The position numbers and the translations under genes were made by a program. A stretch of 64,000 nucleotides of DNA, taken from assembly GCA_030123565.1 (NCBI GenBank), contig CP126122.1, positions 879,001 to 943,000 of the forward strand. The letters run 5' to 3'. The stretch's first letter is position 1; each line of letters opens with the position of its first letter. Under the pieces are notes generated by a model. That model searched no databases and had not been told where the DNA came from. It worked only from the letters and a program-made list of their open reading frames with translations. Of this stretch, positions 43,212 to 51,444 are shown in pieces. This stretch comes from Nitrospira sp. (GTDB lineage Bacteria > Nitrospirota > Nitrospiria > Nitrospirales > Nitrospiraceae).

Positions 43212-45194
43212 TTAGAGCTTGCGGCTATCTAACCACGTCACCTGCCCCGTCCTGCGTTTGACCTCTTCATACATGTGGGCCGTGCCGCCCGGGCCGTCGC
43301 CGCCGCCGCCGTCCCACAAACAAATGAACCGCACGCGGGTGACGCCGTAGGATAGGGCGGTGTAGAGCAGCCACCGATTGCAGCGTTCGAACGGGTTCAC
43401 CCCATCGGGCAGGGGACCGAGTTCGTCCGGCATGATGCGCGGCTCGTCCTTCAGGCCGGACTTGAGGCGGTAGAAACGCTCGCGCCACTTGTCGCCGTCG
43501 GTAGAAGGGAGGATCGAGCGCTGGATGAATTCAGGCTCCGGGAGCGGCAACAAGAGTTCCAGCCGCACGTTTCGTTGCCGGCAGGCTTCGAGAAACAACA
43601 AGTCCCCGCCGCTGGCTCCCTGGGCGAGTGCGAGGTCCTCCGGTCCGGCGCCCAGTTGGTCCAACGCCGCGGAGATTCTCTGTGCTGCGGCCGGTTCCTT
43701 CTCAACCGGAAAACGCTTGGTCGGGCGGCTCGGCGCGTCGATCATGTGACCGCTGAACAGCAAGACGTGCCTAAGTTGCAGGCGGTCTTCAGGCTTCTCA
43801 AATTTCTGCAAAGCGCGGTCGAAGACGGCGATGCCGGCCTCGATATTTTCCGGCCGGAAGCCCAGGTCCTTGAGCAGCTGGAGCTGGGCGAGACCGGAGT
43901 TGAGTGCAAACCAGTCCTTGTTATTTTTCGCCAAGGCTTCCCTATAGGCTGCCTTTATCGCCTCCGGCGTACCGACCAGCACTTCTAAATCACCCAATGT
44001 CATGTTGGACCAGAACAGTTGATGTTCGTCCGGTTCGCATTCGGCGGCAAATCGCACGGCCCCGGCCATGCAGTTCATGTCCCGGTCGTAACGTGGATCG
44101 TTCGTCAGATGTCGGTAAAGATGCATCAACGTCAACGCATTGATCCCCGAATAATAGTGACTGGGATTGCGTCGGTAGGCGGTGGCGTAACTGTCGATGG
44201 CCGCGCGTAGCAAGGCATCTTCCTCCGCTGCTTCCTCGCGCCATTGCGCCGGAGTCTTGCCGGGCCGTCGCCAGGCTGCGACCCAAGCATCCTTATCGAC
44301 CCGGCCGAGCAACGCCCAGGTTTCCGGGTCTTGCGGACAGAGCTCCAAGACCTTACGGTAGTGTGCACGCGCGCGGTCCAGTGAATGGCCTGGACGACCG
44401 GCCAAGGCCAACCGTTGCAGGCAGATCCCCTGTTCGCGCAGGCCCTTGAGATTGTGAGGTTCGACCGCCAGGCCACGTTCGAGTTGTTCGAGCGCGAAGC
44501 CGAATCGTTCGGCCTTGCGCAAGGCCTCGCCTGCCTTGATCCAGGCCTCGGCTCGAAACGCCGCGATCGGCGCCTCATCCGCGAGGACCAGGATATCGCC
44601 GATCCGTCCGGCCTTTCGCGCCAACTCGATGCGGTCTTCCCAGGTCTCGTGCTGTTGCCAGAATTCCTGCACGTCGCCGATGCGGAGCGATTTCCAGTCA
44701 GGCTCCTGGAGGTTGGGCATCAATTGATAGACTGGGCTTACCTTGCGGCCGTGCCACGACTCCATCGTGGTCTTGACCATATCGGCCAGGTTCTGCTTGT
44801 CCTGTTCCAGGGTGGAGGGATCCGGTCCCCTGTTTATGATGCTGTAGCGGAGCTTCCGGTCTGTATAGAGGTCGAAGGCCGTCGTCACGCGCCCGCCGCA
44901 GATCAGGACGACGCCGCGGGCTCGTAGCGCATGGCGCACGCCCAGCTCGTACCAGACGTTGGGATTGTCCAGCGTGAGGTCCGCCACCACCAGGTCGGCG
45001 ATGAGGAGTTCCTGGAACATGTCGGTGCGAATGTCGCCGGCGCGTACTTCTTCATCCGCGCGAAACACCTCCAGCCCCGCGGCCTCCAGGGCTGGTTTGA
45101 TCAGCTCCGCATAGACACGATTAAAGTCAATCTCGTTGCCTTGGCTGTCTGGCTTCACGCCGAACGGCATGGCGACAAAGGCATGGGGCTTCAT
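43212..45194 (-). CDS. Deoxyribosyltransferase-like/TPR sensor protein, ASK1-like (TRAFs-binding/DUF4071)
   Basis: The ATG at 45194 follows GGAG. Residues 1-110 (HAFVAMPFGVKPDSQGNEID, FQELLIADLVVADLTLDNPN, VWYELGVRHALRARG) are a nucleoside 2-deoxyribosyltransferase/TIR-like domain with its catalytic-type Glu83 in WYELG. TPR-like helices fill about 190-470 (RAEAWIKAGEALRKAERFGF). The C-terminal third is another Rossmann-like domain (GASGGDLLFLEACRQRNVRL, VRFICLWDGGG) that recalls SLOG-type sensors. This order is that of the DUF4071/TRAFs-binding family, whose eukaryotic relatives form the sensory part of ASK1 (MAP3K5) kinases; this assignment is from memory. First gene of the cluster. Confidence 0.8.
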   Translation of the reverse strand: MKPHAFVAMPFGVKPDSQGNEIDFNRVYAELIKPALEAAGLEVFRADEEVRAGDIRTDMFQELLIADLVVADLTLDNPNVWYELGVRHALRARGVVLICGGRVTTAFDLYTDRKLRYSIINRGPDPSTLEQDKQNLADMVKTTMESWHGRKVSPVYQLMPNLQEPDWKSLRIGDVQEFWQQHETWEDRIELARKAGRIGDILVLADEAPIAAFRAEAWIKAGEALRKAERFGFALEQLERGLAVEPHNLKGLREQGICLQRLALAGRPGHSLDRARAHYRKVLELCPQDPETWALLGRVDKDAWVAAWRRPGKTPAQWREEAAEEDALLRAAIDSYATAYRRNPSHYYSGINALTLMHLYRHLTNDPRYDRDMNCMAGAVRFAAECEPDEHQLFWSNMTLGDLEVLVGTPEAIKAAYREALAKNNKDWFALNSGLAQLQLLKDLGFRPENIEAGIAVFDRALQKFEKPEDRLQLRHVLLFSGHMIDAPSRPTKRFPVEKEPAAAQRISAALDQLGAGPEDLALAQGASGGDLLFLEACRQRNVRLELLLPLPEPEFIQRSILPSTDGDKWRERFYRLKSGLKDEPRIMPDELGPLPDGVNPFERCNRWLLYTALSYGVTRVRFICLWDGGGGDGPGGTAHMYEEVKRRTGQVTWLDSRKL

Positions 45195-45530
45195 ACGAAT
45201 CTCCGACGGTGAGCAACAGGGGGCTGCCGCGGGTCTCACCTACAGTAATTCGCACCGTATGACAAGGGGTCCGTGGCTGTTGACGCATGCGGTAACCTGC
45301 CGTTCCGGTCTGCATGACCGAAGTCCTACCAGTTGGAATAGTGAATTCAGGCGCAAATGGTGTGCCAAGAAGGCGGAGAACCATTGTGCTTGTTTTCTCA
45401 TCGGATACGTAATACGTGTATTTCAAAAAATGCGAGATGAGGACCAACTGTATCTGAACGGCGGGTTCAGTGTTATCAAAAGAGATACAACGGATATCCT
45501 AAAAATTCATTTCATAAGGCTAGGGGTGGC

Positions 45531-45583
45531 CCCCCCTCTCCATTTCCTCTCCCCCGGTGGGGGAGAGGAAATGGAGAGGGGGG
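45531..45583. repeat. Perfect 25-bp inverted repeat with 3-base loop
   Basis: The arm 45531-45555 (CCCCCCTCTCCATTTCCTCT followed by CCCCC) is the exact complement of 45559-45583, separated by GGT. One strand of each arm is nearly all pyrimidine. Such a long perfect hairpin could be a mobile-element remnant, a cruciform-forming site or a transcription block shielding the cluster. Confidence 0.85.
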
Positions 45584-45681
45584 AGCAGCCACGCGGATCA
45601 ACGCAACGAACTTCAGAGAAGAGGGCACTGATCAGATCCCGATTATCTCTTCAGCCGAGAGGTGGAAATAGGAATCTGCTC

Positions 45682-45734
45682 GCGAAATATCACGATGCCG
45701 TACGGTTTCACCGTGAAGGACCGTGATATTTCGC
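45682..45734. repeat. 13-bp inverted repeat with inner stem
   Basis: GCGAAATATCACG (45682-45694) is exactly complementary to CGTGATATTTCGC (45722-45734). Between them ACGG-TTTCA-CCGT can form a second stem. The overall shape suggests a structured RNA or operator about 490 bases before the first cluster gene. Confidence 0.6.
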
Positions 45735-45907
45735 ACGATGGCGGTACTCCTCCCGGTATCTCTTCACGCAAAGCCCTCGTCATTACAACGACTTGGTGCC
45801 TCCATTGTGATGCATCGGCCCTGGTATGTGCCCTGCATAAATCCTGAATACTCTCTCTACATCAGAGAAGTGCAGGCGGGTATAGGGCATATGGAAAGGG
45901 GGCATTG

Positions 45908-46120
45908 ATGAAATGCACACGCTGCGATGGATTCATGCTGGTTGAATCGCTGTACGATGTGACCCATGAAGATGTGCGTGTCGGGAAATTCGGCAGGCGT
46001 TGCATCAACTGTGGGAACGTCGAGGACTCGGTGATCTGCCGCAACCGTCATGTGCGACCCTCGCTTCGGAACGCGCCGCGTGGTGGAACAGTCGAGGAGG
46101 GTGTCATCTCTATCTGGTGA
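45908..46120 (+). CDS. Small zinc-ribbon protein
   Basis: The ATG at 45908 follows AAAGGGGG. The 70-residue product has two CxxC pairs, KCTRCDGFMLVESLY and RCINCGNVEDSVICRNRH, that would hold one zinc ion as a zinc ribbon. Between them is an acidic/hydrophobic beta segment. Comparable small proteins occur in Nitrospirota as regulators or RNA/protein-binding factors of unknown role. A terminator-like hairpin follows, so it is probably a single-gene transcript. Confidence 0.7.
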   Translation: MKCTRCDGFMLVESLYDVTHEDVRVGKFGRRCINCGNVEDSVICRNRHVRPSLRNAPRGGTVEEGVISIW

Positions 46121-46140
46121 GATGGGACTGCGAAGTTGAG

Positions 46141-46165
46141 CGGCAGGGACCCTGAATCCCTGCCG
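46141..46165 (+). terminator. Terminator-like hairpin after the zinc-ribbon gene
   Basis: CGGCAGGGA (46141-46149) pairs with TCCCTGCCG (46157-46165) across a 7-base loop, 20 bases after the stop. The following bases GAGGAATTCCTTTCT are only moderately T-rich. It fits a Rho-independent terminator of middling strength. Confidence 0.55.
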
Positions 46166-46460
46166 GAGGAATTCCTTTCTGTCGAGCGCAGCGGTCTGTC
46201 GACACCTTTCACCTGGAAGTTCGTGGGCTCTTCTGCTAGATTCGCTCGCGTGGCCGTGCAACTGAGGCCCCGCTTTCAGCGGTCGGGAACGTTCGCGACG
46301 AACCATCGCACCAGCCGATTTCAACGCTTCGTGTCGACAGAACATTGATCAGCCCCAAACCCAAGACCTGCAACGTCCAATAGCAAGACAGCGCCTTGCG
46401 GACCACGATGGAGGGCATTCGGCAAGGCGCCGCTTGCGGAAAGTCCGGTCACTGCCATCC
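46166..46460. other. Spacer upstream of tex
   Basis: About 295 bases lie between the terminator-like hairpin and the tex start. I see no gene, no repeat shared with other parts of the window and no clear promoter hexamers. Confidence 0.3.
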
Positions 46461-48863
46461 ATGTCCCCTAGCACCTCAGCTATTTCAGCAGCGGCACAGC
46501 AGAAAATCGTCGATCTCATTGCCAAGGAACTGGGCGTCGGCTCGCCGCAGATTGCGGCGGCGGTGGCGCTGCTGGACGGCGGGGCCACGGTGCCCTTCAT
46601 CGCGCGTTATCGCAAAGAGGCCACCAACAATCTGGACGATACGCACCTGCGCACCTTGGAAGAGCGTCTGCTGTACCTGCGCGAATTAGAAGAACGGCGC
46701 ATGGCGATCCTGGCGTCGATCGAAGAACAGGGCAAATTGACGGATGAGCTGCGCCGTGCCATCGAGCAGGCCGCCACGAAGCAGGCGGTAGAAGACCTCT
46801 ATCTGCCGTTCAAGCCCAAGCGCCGAACGAAGGCACAGATTGCCCGCGAGGCTGGGTTGGAGCCCTTGGCCGATGCGCTGCTGGCCGATCCGACTCTCGA
46901 CCCGGAGCAGGAAGCCGCCAAGTATGTAAAGGTGATTGCGGCGGCAGAGGGAGTCGAGGCTGGCAACCTTCCAGACGCGAAGGCCGCGCTCGAGGGGGCC
47001 CGCGATATTCTGGTCGAGCGATTTGCGGAAACCACCGAGCTGCTGGCCCTCCTCCGCGCCAAACTCTGGAACGAGGGTATTGTCACCTCCACCGTCATGC
47101 CGGGTAAAGAAACGGCGGAAGAAGAAAAGTTTCGTGATTATTACGCCTATTCAGAAACTATCCGCACGATTCCCTCGCATCGCGCGCTGGCCCTGTTTCG
47201 AGGTCGCACGCTGGGGGTGCTGAAGCTCGACCTGGGCCTGGGTGAGAGCCTTGAAGCCCTGGTGCCGCACCCCTGCGCCGCCGTGATTGCCGCCCATGTC
47301 GGCATTGAGAATCGCGGCCGCCGTGCCGACAAGTGGCTCACCGATGTTTGTTACTGGGCCTGGCGCGTCAAGATGCATGTGCACCTCAGCACCGAGTTGC
47401 TGCTGCAGGTGCGTGAAGCGGCGGAAGCGGAGGCGATCAAGATTTTCGGTCGCAATCTCCATGAACTGCTGCTGACGGCGCCCGCCGGCCCCAAGGCCGT
47501 GCTTGGTCTTGACCCAGGTCTGCGCACCGGCTGCAAGGTGGCGGTCGTGGACGCCACCGGAAAATTGCTGGAGACGGCGACGATCTACCCGCATCAGCCG
47601 CGTAATGACCGGCAAGGATCGCTGGCGACGATCGCGCAGCTGGTGATCCGGCATGGGGTTGAACTGATCTCGATCGGCAACGGGACCGCCAGTCGTGAGA
47701 CGGACAAGTTCGCCGCTGAGGTGATCAAGCTGGTGGCGGAGAAGCAGCCGGAACAGAAGGTGGCCAAGATCGTGGTGAGCGAAGCAGGCGCGTCGGTCTA
47801 TTCGGCTTCCGCCTTTGCCGCAGCCGAGTTTCCATCATTGGATGTGAGCCTGCGCGGCGCCGTGTCGATCGCCAGGCGGTTGCAAGATCCGTTGGCCGAG
47901 CTGGTCAAGATCGATCCCAAATCGATCGGCGTCGGCCAATATCAACATGACGTCAATCAACGGGCCCTGGCGCGATCGCTCGACGCCACCGTCGAAGATT
48001 GCGTCAATGCCGTGGGTGTGGACATCAACACGGCGTCGGCCCCGCTGCTGGCCAGGGTGTCCGGTCTGAACCGCCTGTTGGCCCAGAATATCGTGGAGCA
48101 TCGCGATGCCAACGGGCCGTTTCTCAATCGTCTCATGATTCGCAAGGTGCCGCGTCTGGGCGAAAAGACGTTCGAGCAGGCGGCGGGTTTTCTGCGCATC
48201 AACGGGGGCGACAATCCTTTGGATCGTTCCGCCGTGCATCCGGAAGCCTACCCGGTGGTCGAACGTATTTTGACGCGGCTCAATAAAGGAATCGGCGAAG
48301 TCTTGGGCAGGCCCGCGGCGTTGAAGGGACTGTCGCCGGCCGAATTCACCGACGAGACCTTCGGCCTGCCGACGGTCCGCGACATCCTTACGGAGTTGGA
48401 AAAGCCCGGCCGCGATCCGCGTCCGGAATTCAAGACGGCGACGTTCCGGGATGGCGTTGAGTCTCTTGCCGACCTGCAGCCCGGTATGGTCCTCGAAGGG
48501 GTGGTGACCAATGTGGCGGCGTTCGGAGCCTTCGTCGACATCGGTGTGCATCAGGACGGCCTAGTCCACGTGTCCGCGCTGGCGAACACCTTCGTCAAGG
48601 ATCCGCACGAGGTCGTGAAGCCGGGCCAGATCGTGAAGGTGAAGGTATTGGGCGTCGACCTGCCCCGCCAGCGGATCTCCTTGACCATGCGCATCGATGA
48701 TGCACCGGTCGCGCCGCCGCAGTCCGGCCCCCGCGCAGGAGGCTTAGGCCTACAGCAAGCGCGCGATCGGCGTCCGACCGATCAGCAGCGCGCGGCGTCC
48801 CGTGAACCTCAGCCCAGCGGCGCCTTCGCGCTGGCGTTGGCGCGCGCCCAGCAGAAAAAATAG
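46461..48863 (+). CDS. tex: Transcription accessory protein Tex
   Basis: The 800-residue product has the full Tex layout. It comprises the N-terminal helical region ([20 protein letters not shown]), [20 protein letters not shown], the central YqgF/RNase H-like domain ([20 protein letters not shown]), helix-hairpin-helix repeats ([20 protein letters not shown]) and a C-terminal S1 RNA-binding domain ([20 protein letters not shown]). Tex binds nucleic acid and the transcription machinery and is related to eukaryotic Spt6. The ATG at 46461 gives the conserved start; an upstream ATG at 46434 would add nine non-conserved residues. Confidence 0.96.
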   Translation: MSPSTSAISAAAQQKIVDLIAKELGVGSPQIAAAVALLDGGATVPFIARYRKEATNNLDDTHLRTLEERLLYLRELEERRMAILASIEEQGKLTDELRRAIEQAATKQAVEDLYLPFKPKRRTKAQIAREAGLEPLADALLADPTLDPEQEAAKYVKVIAAAEGVEAGNLPDAKAALEGARDILVERFAETTELLALLRAKLWNEGIVTSTVMPGKETAEEEKFRDYYAYSETIRTIPSHRALALFRGRTLGVLKLDLGLGESLEALVPHPCAAVIAAHVGIENRGRRADKWLTDVCYWAWRVKMHVHLSTELLLQVREAAEAEAIKIFGRNLHELLLTAPAGPKAVLGLDPGLRTGCKVAVVDATGKLLETATIYPHQPRNDRQGSLATIAQLVIRHGVELISIGNGTASRETDKFAAEVIKLVAEKQPEQKVAKIVVSEAGASVYSASAFAAAEFPSLDVSLRGAVSIARRLQDPLAELVKIDPKSIGVGQYQHDVNQRALARSLDATVEDCVNAVGVDINTASAPLLARVSGLNRLLAQNIVEHRDANGPFLNRLMIRKVPRLGEKTFEQAAGFLRINGGDNPLDRSAVHPEAYPVVERILTRLNKGIGEVLGRPAALKGLSPAEFTDETFGLPTVRDILTELEKPGRDPRPEFKTATFRDGVESLADLQPGMVLEGVVTNVAAFGAFVDIGVHQDGLVHVSALANTFVKDPHEVVKPGQIVKVKVLGVDLPRQRISLTMRIDDAPVAPPQSGPRAGGLGLQQARDRRPTDQQRAASREPQPSGAFALALARAQQKK

Positions 48864-48954
48864 TCTCCCCTGTGCTGTCACCTCCCGCTGCATCCTTCCC
48901 CCATTGATTCTCTGTGCACACCTTCTCCACGAATAGTCACGGACGATTCAACAG

Positions 48955-48969
48955 TTCTCACGGTGAGAA
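48955..48969. promoter_or_regulatory. 15-bp palindrome, candidate activator site
   Basis: TTCTCAC-G-GTGAGAA is a perfect dyad centred at 48962, about 120 bases upstream of the -12 element of the sigma-54-type promoter, the distance at which NtrC-family proteins usually bind. A natural candidate to bind it is the NtrC-type regulator encoded at 51445-52785. Confidence 0.45.
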
Positions 48970-49020
48970 TTCGTGACCTGTCCCGTGCGTGATCGAGACA
49001 ACGTCTGCTCTTTCCATGAA

Positions 49021-49047
49021 CGACTCATGATCGCAATGAGTTAGTCG
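49021..49047. promoter_or_regulatory. Imperfect dyad near the sigma-54-type promoter
   Basis: CGACTCAT and ATGAGTTAGTCG are inverted with one bulged base, separated by 7 bases. It lies between the upstream palindrome and the promoter and could be a second activator, an integration-host-factor-region element or a hairpin. Confidence 0.3.
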
Positions 49048-49068
49048 ATCCGGACGGAACCTTCTCTC

Positions 49069-49085
49069 TTGGCATGTGCTCTGCA
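49069..49085 (+). promoter_or_regulatory. Sigma-54 (-24/-12) promoter for the bd-like oxidase operon
   Basis: TTGGCATGTGCTCTGCA matches the YTGGCACGrNNNTTGCW consensus at all but three defined positions and keeps the essential GG-N10-GC spacing. Transcription would start near 49096, giving a leader of about 95 bases to the ATG at 49191. The presence of an NtrC-family activator with GAFTGA in the next locus supports it. Confidence 0.55.
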
Positions 49086-49190
49086 GTGAACGAAGGGAAC
49101 AGCCATGACTCAATCTTCGATTCACGGCCGATAGCCTGATCCGCAGTTGGCCGCAATTCATGTGCGAATCGAGAAAGTGAGGGCAGCGCG

Positions 49191-49379
49191 ATGGGTCTGT
49201 TCATTGAGGACAACTCGATAGTGAACGGCGTCCTGGCGGTCATGGGAATTCTTGGAGCCTTGGTGCTGGCGGTCTACAGTCTTACGATTCCTCCGCCGCC
49301 GATGACCACGCCGGTCGATCGCTGTGCAGACGAGAAGATCAAACAAATCTATACCAGGCACGACCTGTGGAGATGGTAG
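49191..49379 (+). CDS. Small membrane protein encoded with the bd-like oxidase
   Basis: The 62-residue product starts at an ATG behind GAGGG and contains one transmembrane helix (IVNGVLAVMGILGALVLAVY) and a soluble tail with a single Cys (PVDRCADEKIKQIYTRHDLW). It is 87 bases upstream of the oxidase gene on the same strand. By analogy with CydX-like and other tiny oxidase subunits, it may be an accessory subunit, but this is inference from position only. Confidence 0.65.
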   Translation: MGLFIEDNSIVNGVLAVMGILGALVLAVYSLTIPPPPMTTPVDRCADEKIKQIYTRHDLWRW

Positions 49380-49466
49380 CAAACCTTGCGGGAGCATCTC
49401 TGCTGAAGCAGGCCGAATAAGGACGAACCGGGGGTACATGCCGGGGATACAGGAAGGAGTTCAGCC

Positions 49467-51410
49467 ATGTATAGAGCCGTGACCTTGAAAGCGATGGTTG
49501 TCGGACTCGGATTGATGAGCCTCTGTCTGCTTATCATGCCGATCATCGTCTCCTGGCAGCCGGGTTTCCAGCCGCGTGCATCGGCTGCGGAATCCGATGC
49601 CACGCCATCCGAATCCGCAGAAGCGACCAACGGAGGAGAACAGAAGATCGAAAAGGCGCACGATGTCTATTACAAGACGGAAGGGATCGTGTCGGGCGGG
49701 CCTGCTCCGCAAGCGACCGACAGCGCGAAAGATTATCCTCGCTACAATTTTGAAAGCCGCGTGCTGATTTGGTTCGCCAATCAGCAGCACCTGTATTACG
49801 GCAGCTTTGTCCTGGCGGTGCCCATCTTCTGCATGATCATCGAGTTCATGGGGATGGCGTCCAAGGACAAGACCATGGCCCAGCGATACGATCGACTCGC
49901 GTACGATTTCGTGAAGATCAGTCTTACGGCCTACTCGTTGACGGCCATTCTCGGAGGTATTCTGGTCTTCACGTTCCTGACCCTGTACCCGACGTTTTTC
50001 GGATACCTGTCCAGTATTTTCAGGCCGGTCATGCACCTCTACGCGCTGTTGTTCGTGGCCGAGAGCGGGACGCTCTATGTCTATTACTATGGCTGGGACA
50101 AGATGAAAGAAGGGTTTCTCAAATGGATTCATCTGAGCCTGGCGGTCGTGTTGAACACCATCGGCACGGTGCTCATGTTTCTTGTCAACTCCTGGATCGG
50201 CTTTATGATGTCTCCGGCCGGGGTGGACGAACAGGGGCGTTATCTCGGCAACATCTGGCACGTCATCCATACGGCGTTGTGGAATCCGCTCAACCTGCAT
50301 CGGATTCTCGGCAATATGGCGTTCGGCGGCAGTGTCGTCGCGGCCTATGCGGCCTATCGGTTCCTGGCGGCGAAGACGAGCGAGGAGCGTGCCCATTACG
50401 ATTGGATGGGCTACGTGGCGATGTTCATCGCGGTCATCTTCCTCATTCCCTTGCCCTTCGCCGGCTATTGGCTGATGCGCGAGGTCTACGCCTATCGCCA
50501 GCAAATGGGCATCACGCTGATGGGCGGCCTCCTGGCCTGGCTCTTTATCATTCAAGCCACCATGATCGGCGCGCTGTTCCTCACGTCGAGCTACTACCTC
50601 TGGCAATGTCTGGATCGCATGAGGGGGGCGGAGCGGTATCAGAAGTACATCAAGTATGTGCTGTTCGTGATGGTGGCGGGCTTCCTGGTCTTCATCACGC
50701 CGCATACGATGGTCATGACCCCGGCCGAATTGAAGGCGATGGGCGGTCAACAGCATCCGGTGCTGGGCAACTTTGGAGTCATGTCGGCCAAGAACGGCGG
50801 CATCAATATCCTGATCGTCGCCACGATTTTGAGCTTTATCTGGTATCAACGCGGCAACAAGGTGCCCACCGTGTCCTGGACGAAGTTCGGCAACATTTTC
50901 ATGGGCTGTTTTTTCGCCATCGGAGCTCTCAACATCATCTGGCTGGCCATTTACGGCTATTACATCCCGGCGAACGTGCGCGTAGGCCTGTCGGTGCCGC
51001 AGGTCGCGACCACGCTCTCCTGTCTGGTCTTCATGACCACCCTCAATCTCTTCATGCTGCGCGGCGCGAAGCTGGCCGGGCCGGTGGAATGGGGCAAGAT
51101 GGCCGGACGATCGCAATATGCCTTGATCATGCTGGCGACCGAGTTCACTTGGATGATGGCGTTGATGGGGTACATCCGCTCGTCCGTCCGGCTGTTCTGG
51201 CACGTGAACGAAATCATGCGCGACAACAGTCCCTGGGCCTACACCCATACCGTGGGGTTTGCGGCCAACATGATCTCCTTCAACGTGTTGTTCTTCTGGA
51301 CCAGTATCCTGTTCGTCTTTTGGCTGGCGACGCTGGGAGAAAAGAAAGTCAAGCAGGCAGAGTCGGATCCCTTGCCCGGTCTGGTTCCGGAACCGGCGGC
51401 AAGGCGATGA
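49467..51410 (+). CDS. Cytochrome bd-like terminal oxidase, large multi-heme-type subunit
   Basis: The 647-residue membrane protein has an N-terminal anchor, an Ala/Ser/Glu-rich periplasmic loop and about 13 further hydrophobic helices. Segments resemble CydA, including FANQQHLYYGSFVLAVPIFC (His in the first core helix), YALLFVAESGTLYVYYYGWD and the later FAGYWLMREVYAYRQQMGIT. Several histidines in helices (NIWHVIHTALWNPLNLHRIL) could be heme ligands. It is much longer than classical CydA and has no CydB beside it. It corresponds, from memory, to the bd-like oxidase proposed as the terminal oxidase in Nitrospira, which would pass electrons from nitrite oxidation to oxygen. The sigma-54-type promoter upstream suggests regulated expression. 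Confidence 0.8.
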   Translation: MYRAVTLKAMVVGLGLMSLCLLIMPIIVSWQPGFQPRASAAESDATPSESAEATNGGEQKIEKAHDVYYKTEGIVSGGPAPQATDSAKDYPRYNFESRVLIWFANQQHLYYGSFVLAVPIFCMIIEFMGMASKDKTMAQRYDRLAYDFVKISLTAYSLTAILGGILVFTFLTLYPTFFGYLSSIFRPVMHLYALLFVAESGTLYVYYYGWDKMKEGFLKWIHLSLAVVLNTIGTVLMFLVNSWIGFMMSPAGVDEQGRYLGNIWHVIHTALWNPLNLHRILGNMAFGGSVVAAYAAYRFLAAKTSEERAHYDWMGYVAMFIAVIFLIPLPFAGYWLMREVYAYRQQMGITLMGGLLAWLFIIQATMIGALFLTSSYYLWQCLDRMRGAERYQKYIKYVLFVMVAGFLVFITPHTMVMTPAELKAMGGQQHPVLGNFGVMSAKNGGINILIVATILSFIWYQRGNKVPTVSWTKFGNIFMGCFFAIGALNIIWLAIYGYYIPANVRVGLSVPQVATTLSCLVFMTTLNLFMLRGAKLAGPVEWGKMAGRSQYALIMLATEFTWMMALMGYIRSSVRLFWHVNEIMRDNSPWAYTHTVGFAANMISFNVLFFWTSILFVFWLATLGEKKVKQAESDPLPGLVPEPAARR

Positions 51411-51444
51411 ACGGCGTGCAGAGGCCATGAACTCGGCCCAACTC

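Larger units (their letters stand above)
45195..45907. other. Long intergenic region upstream of the conflict-like cluster
   Basis: This 713-base gap separates the minus-strand cluster from the plus-strand zinc-ribbon gene and must contain both promoters. Its local composition is more A/T-rich than the neighbouring genes. It holds two perfect inverted repeats, listed separately. A weak minus-strand promoter, TTGTCA with TAGGTG at 17 bases, can be read near 45245-45275 but is not convincing. No credible gene was seen. Confidence 0.5.
48864..49190. other. Regulatory spacer ahead of the bd-like oxidase operon
   Basis: The 327 bases between tex and the small membrane-protein gene contain no gene but several dyads and a sigma-54-type promoter, listed separately. 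Outer words CACGAAT (48928-48934) and ATTCGTG (48969-48975) also form an inverted repeat around the first dyad. Confidence 0.6.

Noticed and set aside
49461..51428. Very long minus-strand open frame (about 655 codons) opposite the bd-like oxidase gene
   Set aside because: Its translation is rich in His, Arg and Asp with no domain pattern, while the plus strand encodes a clear membrane protein; it is a GC-rich antisense shadow.
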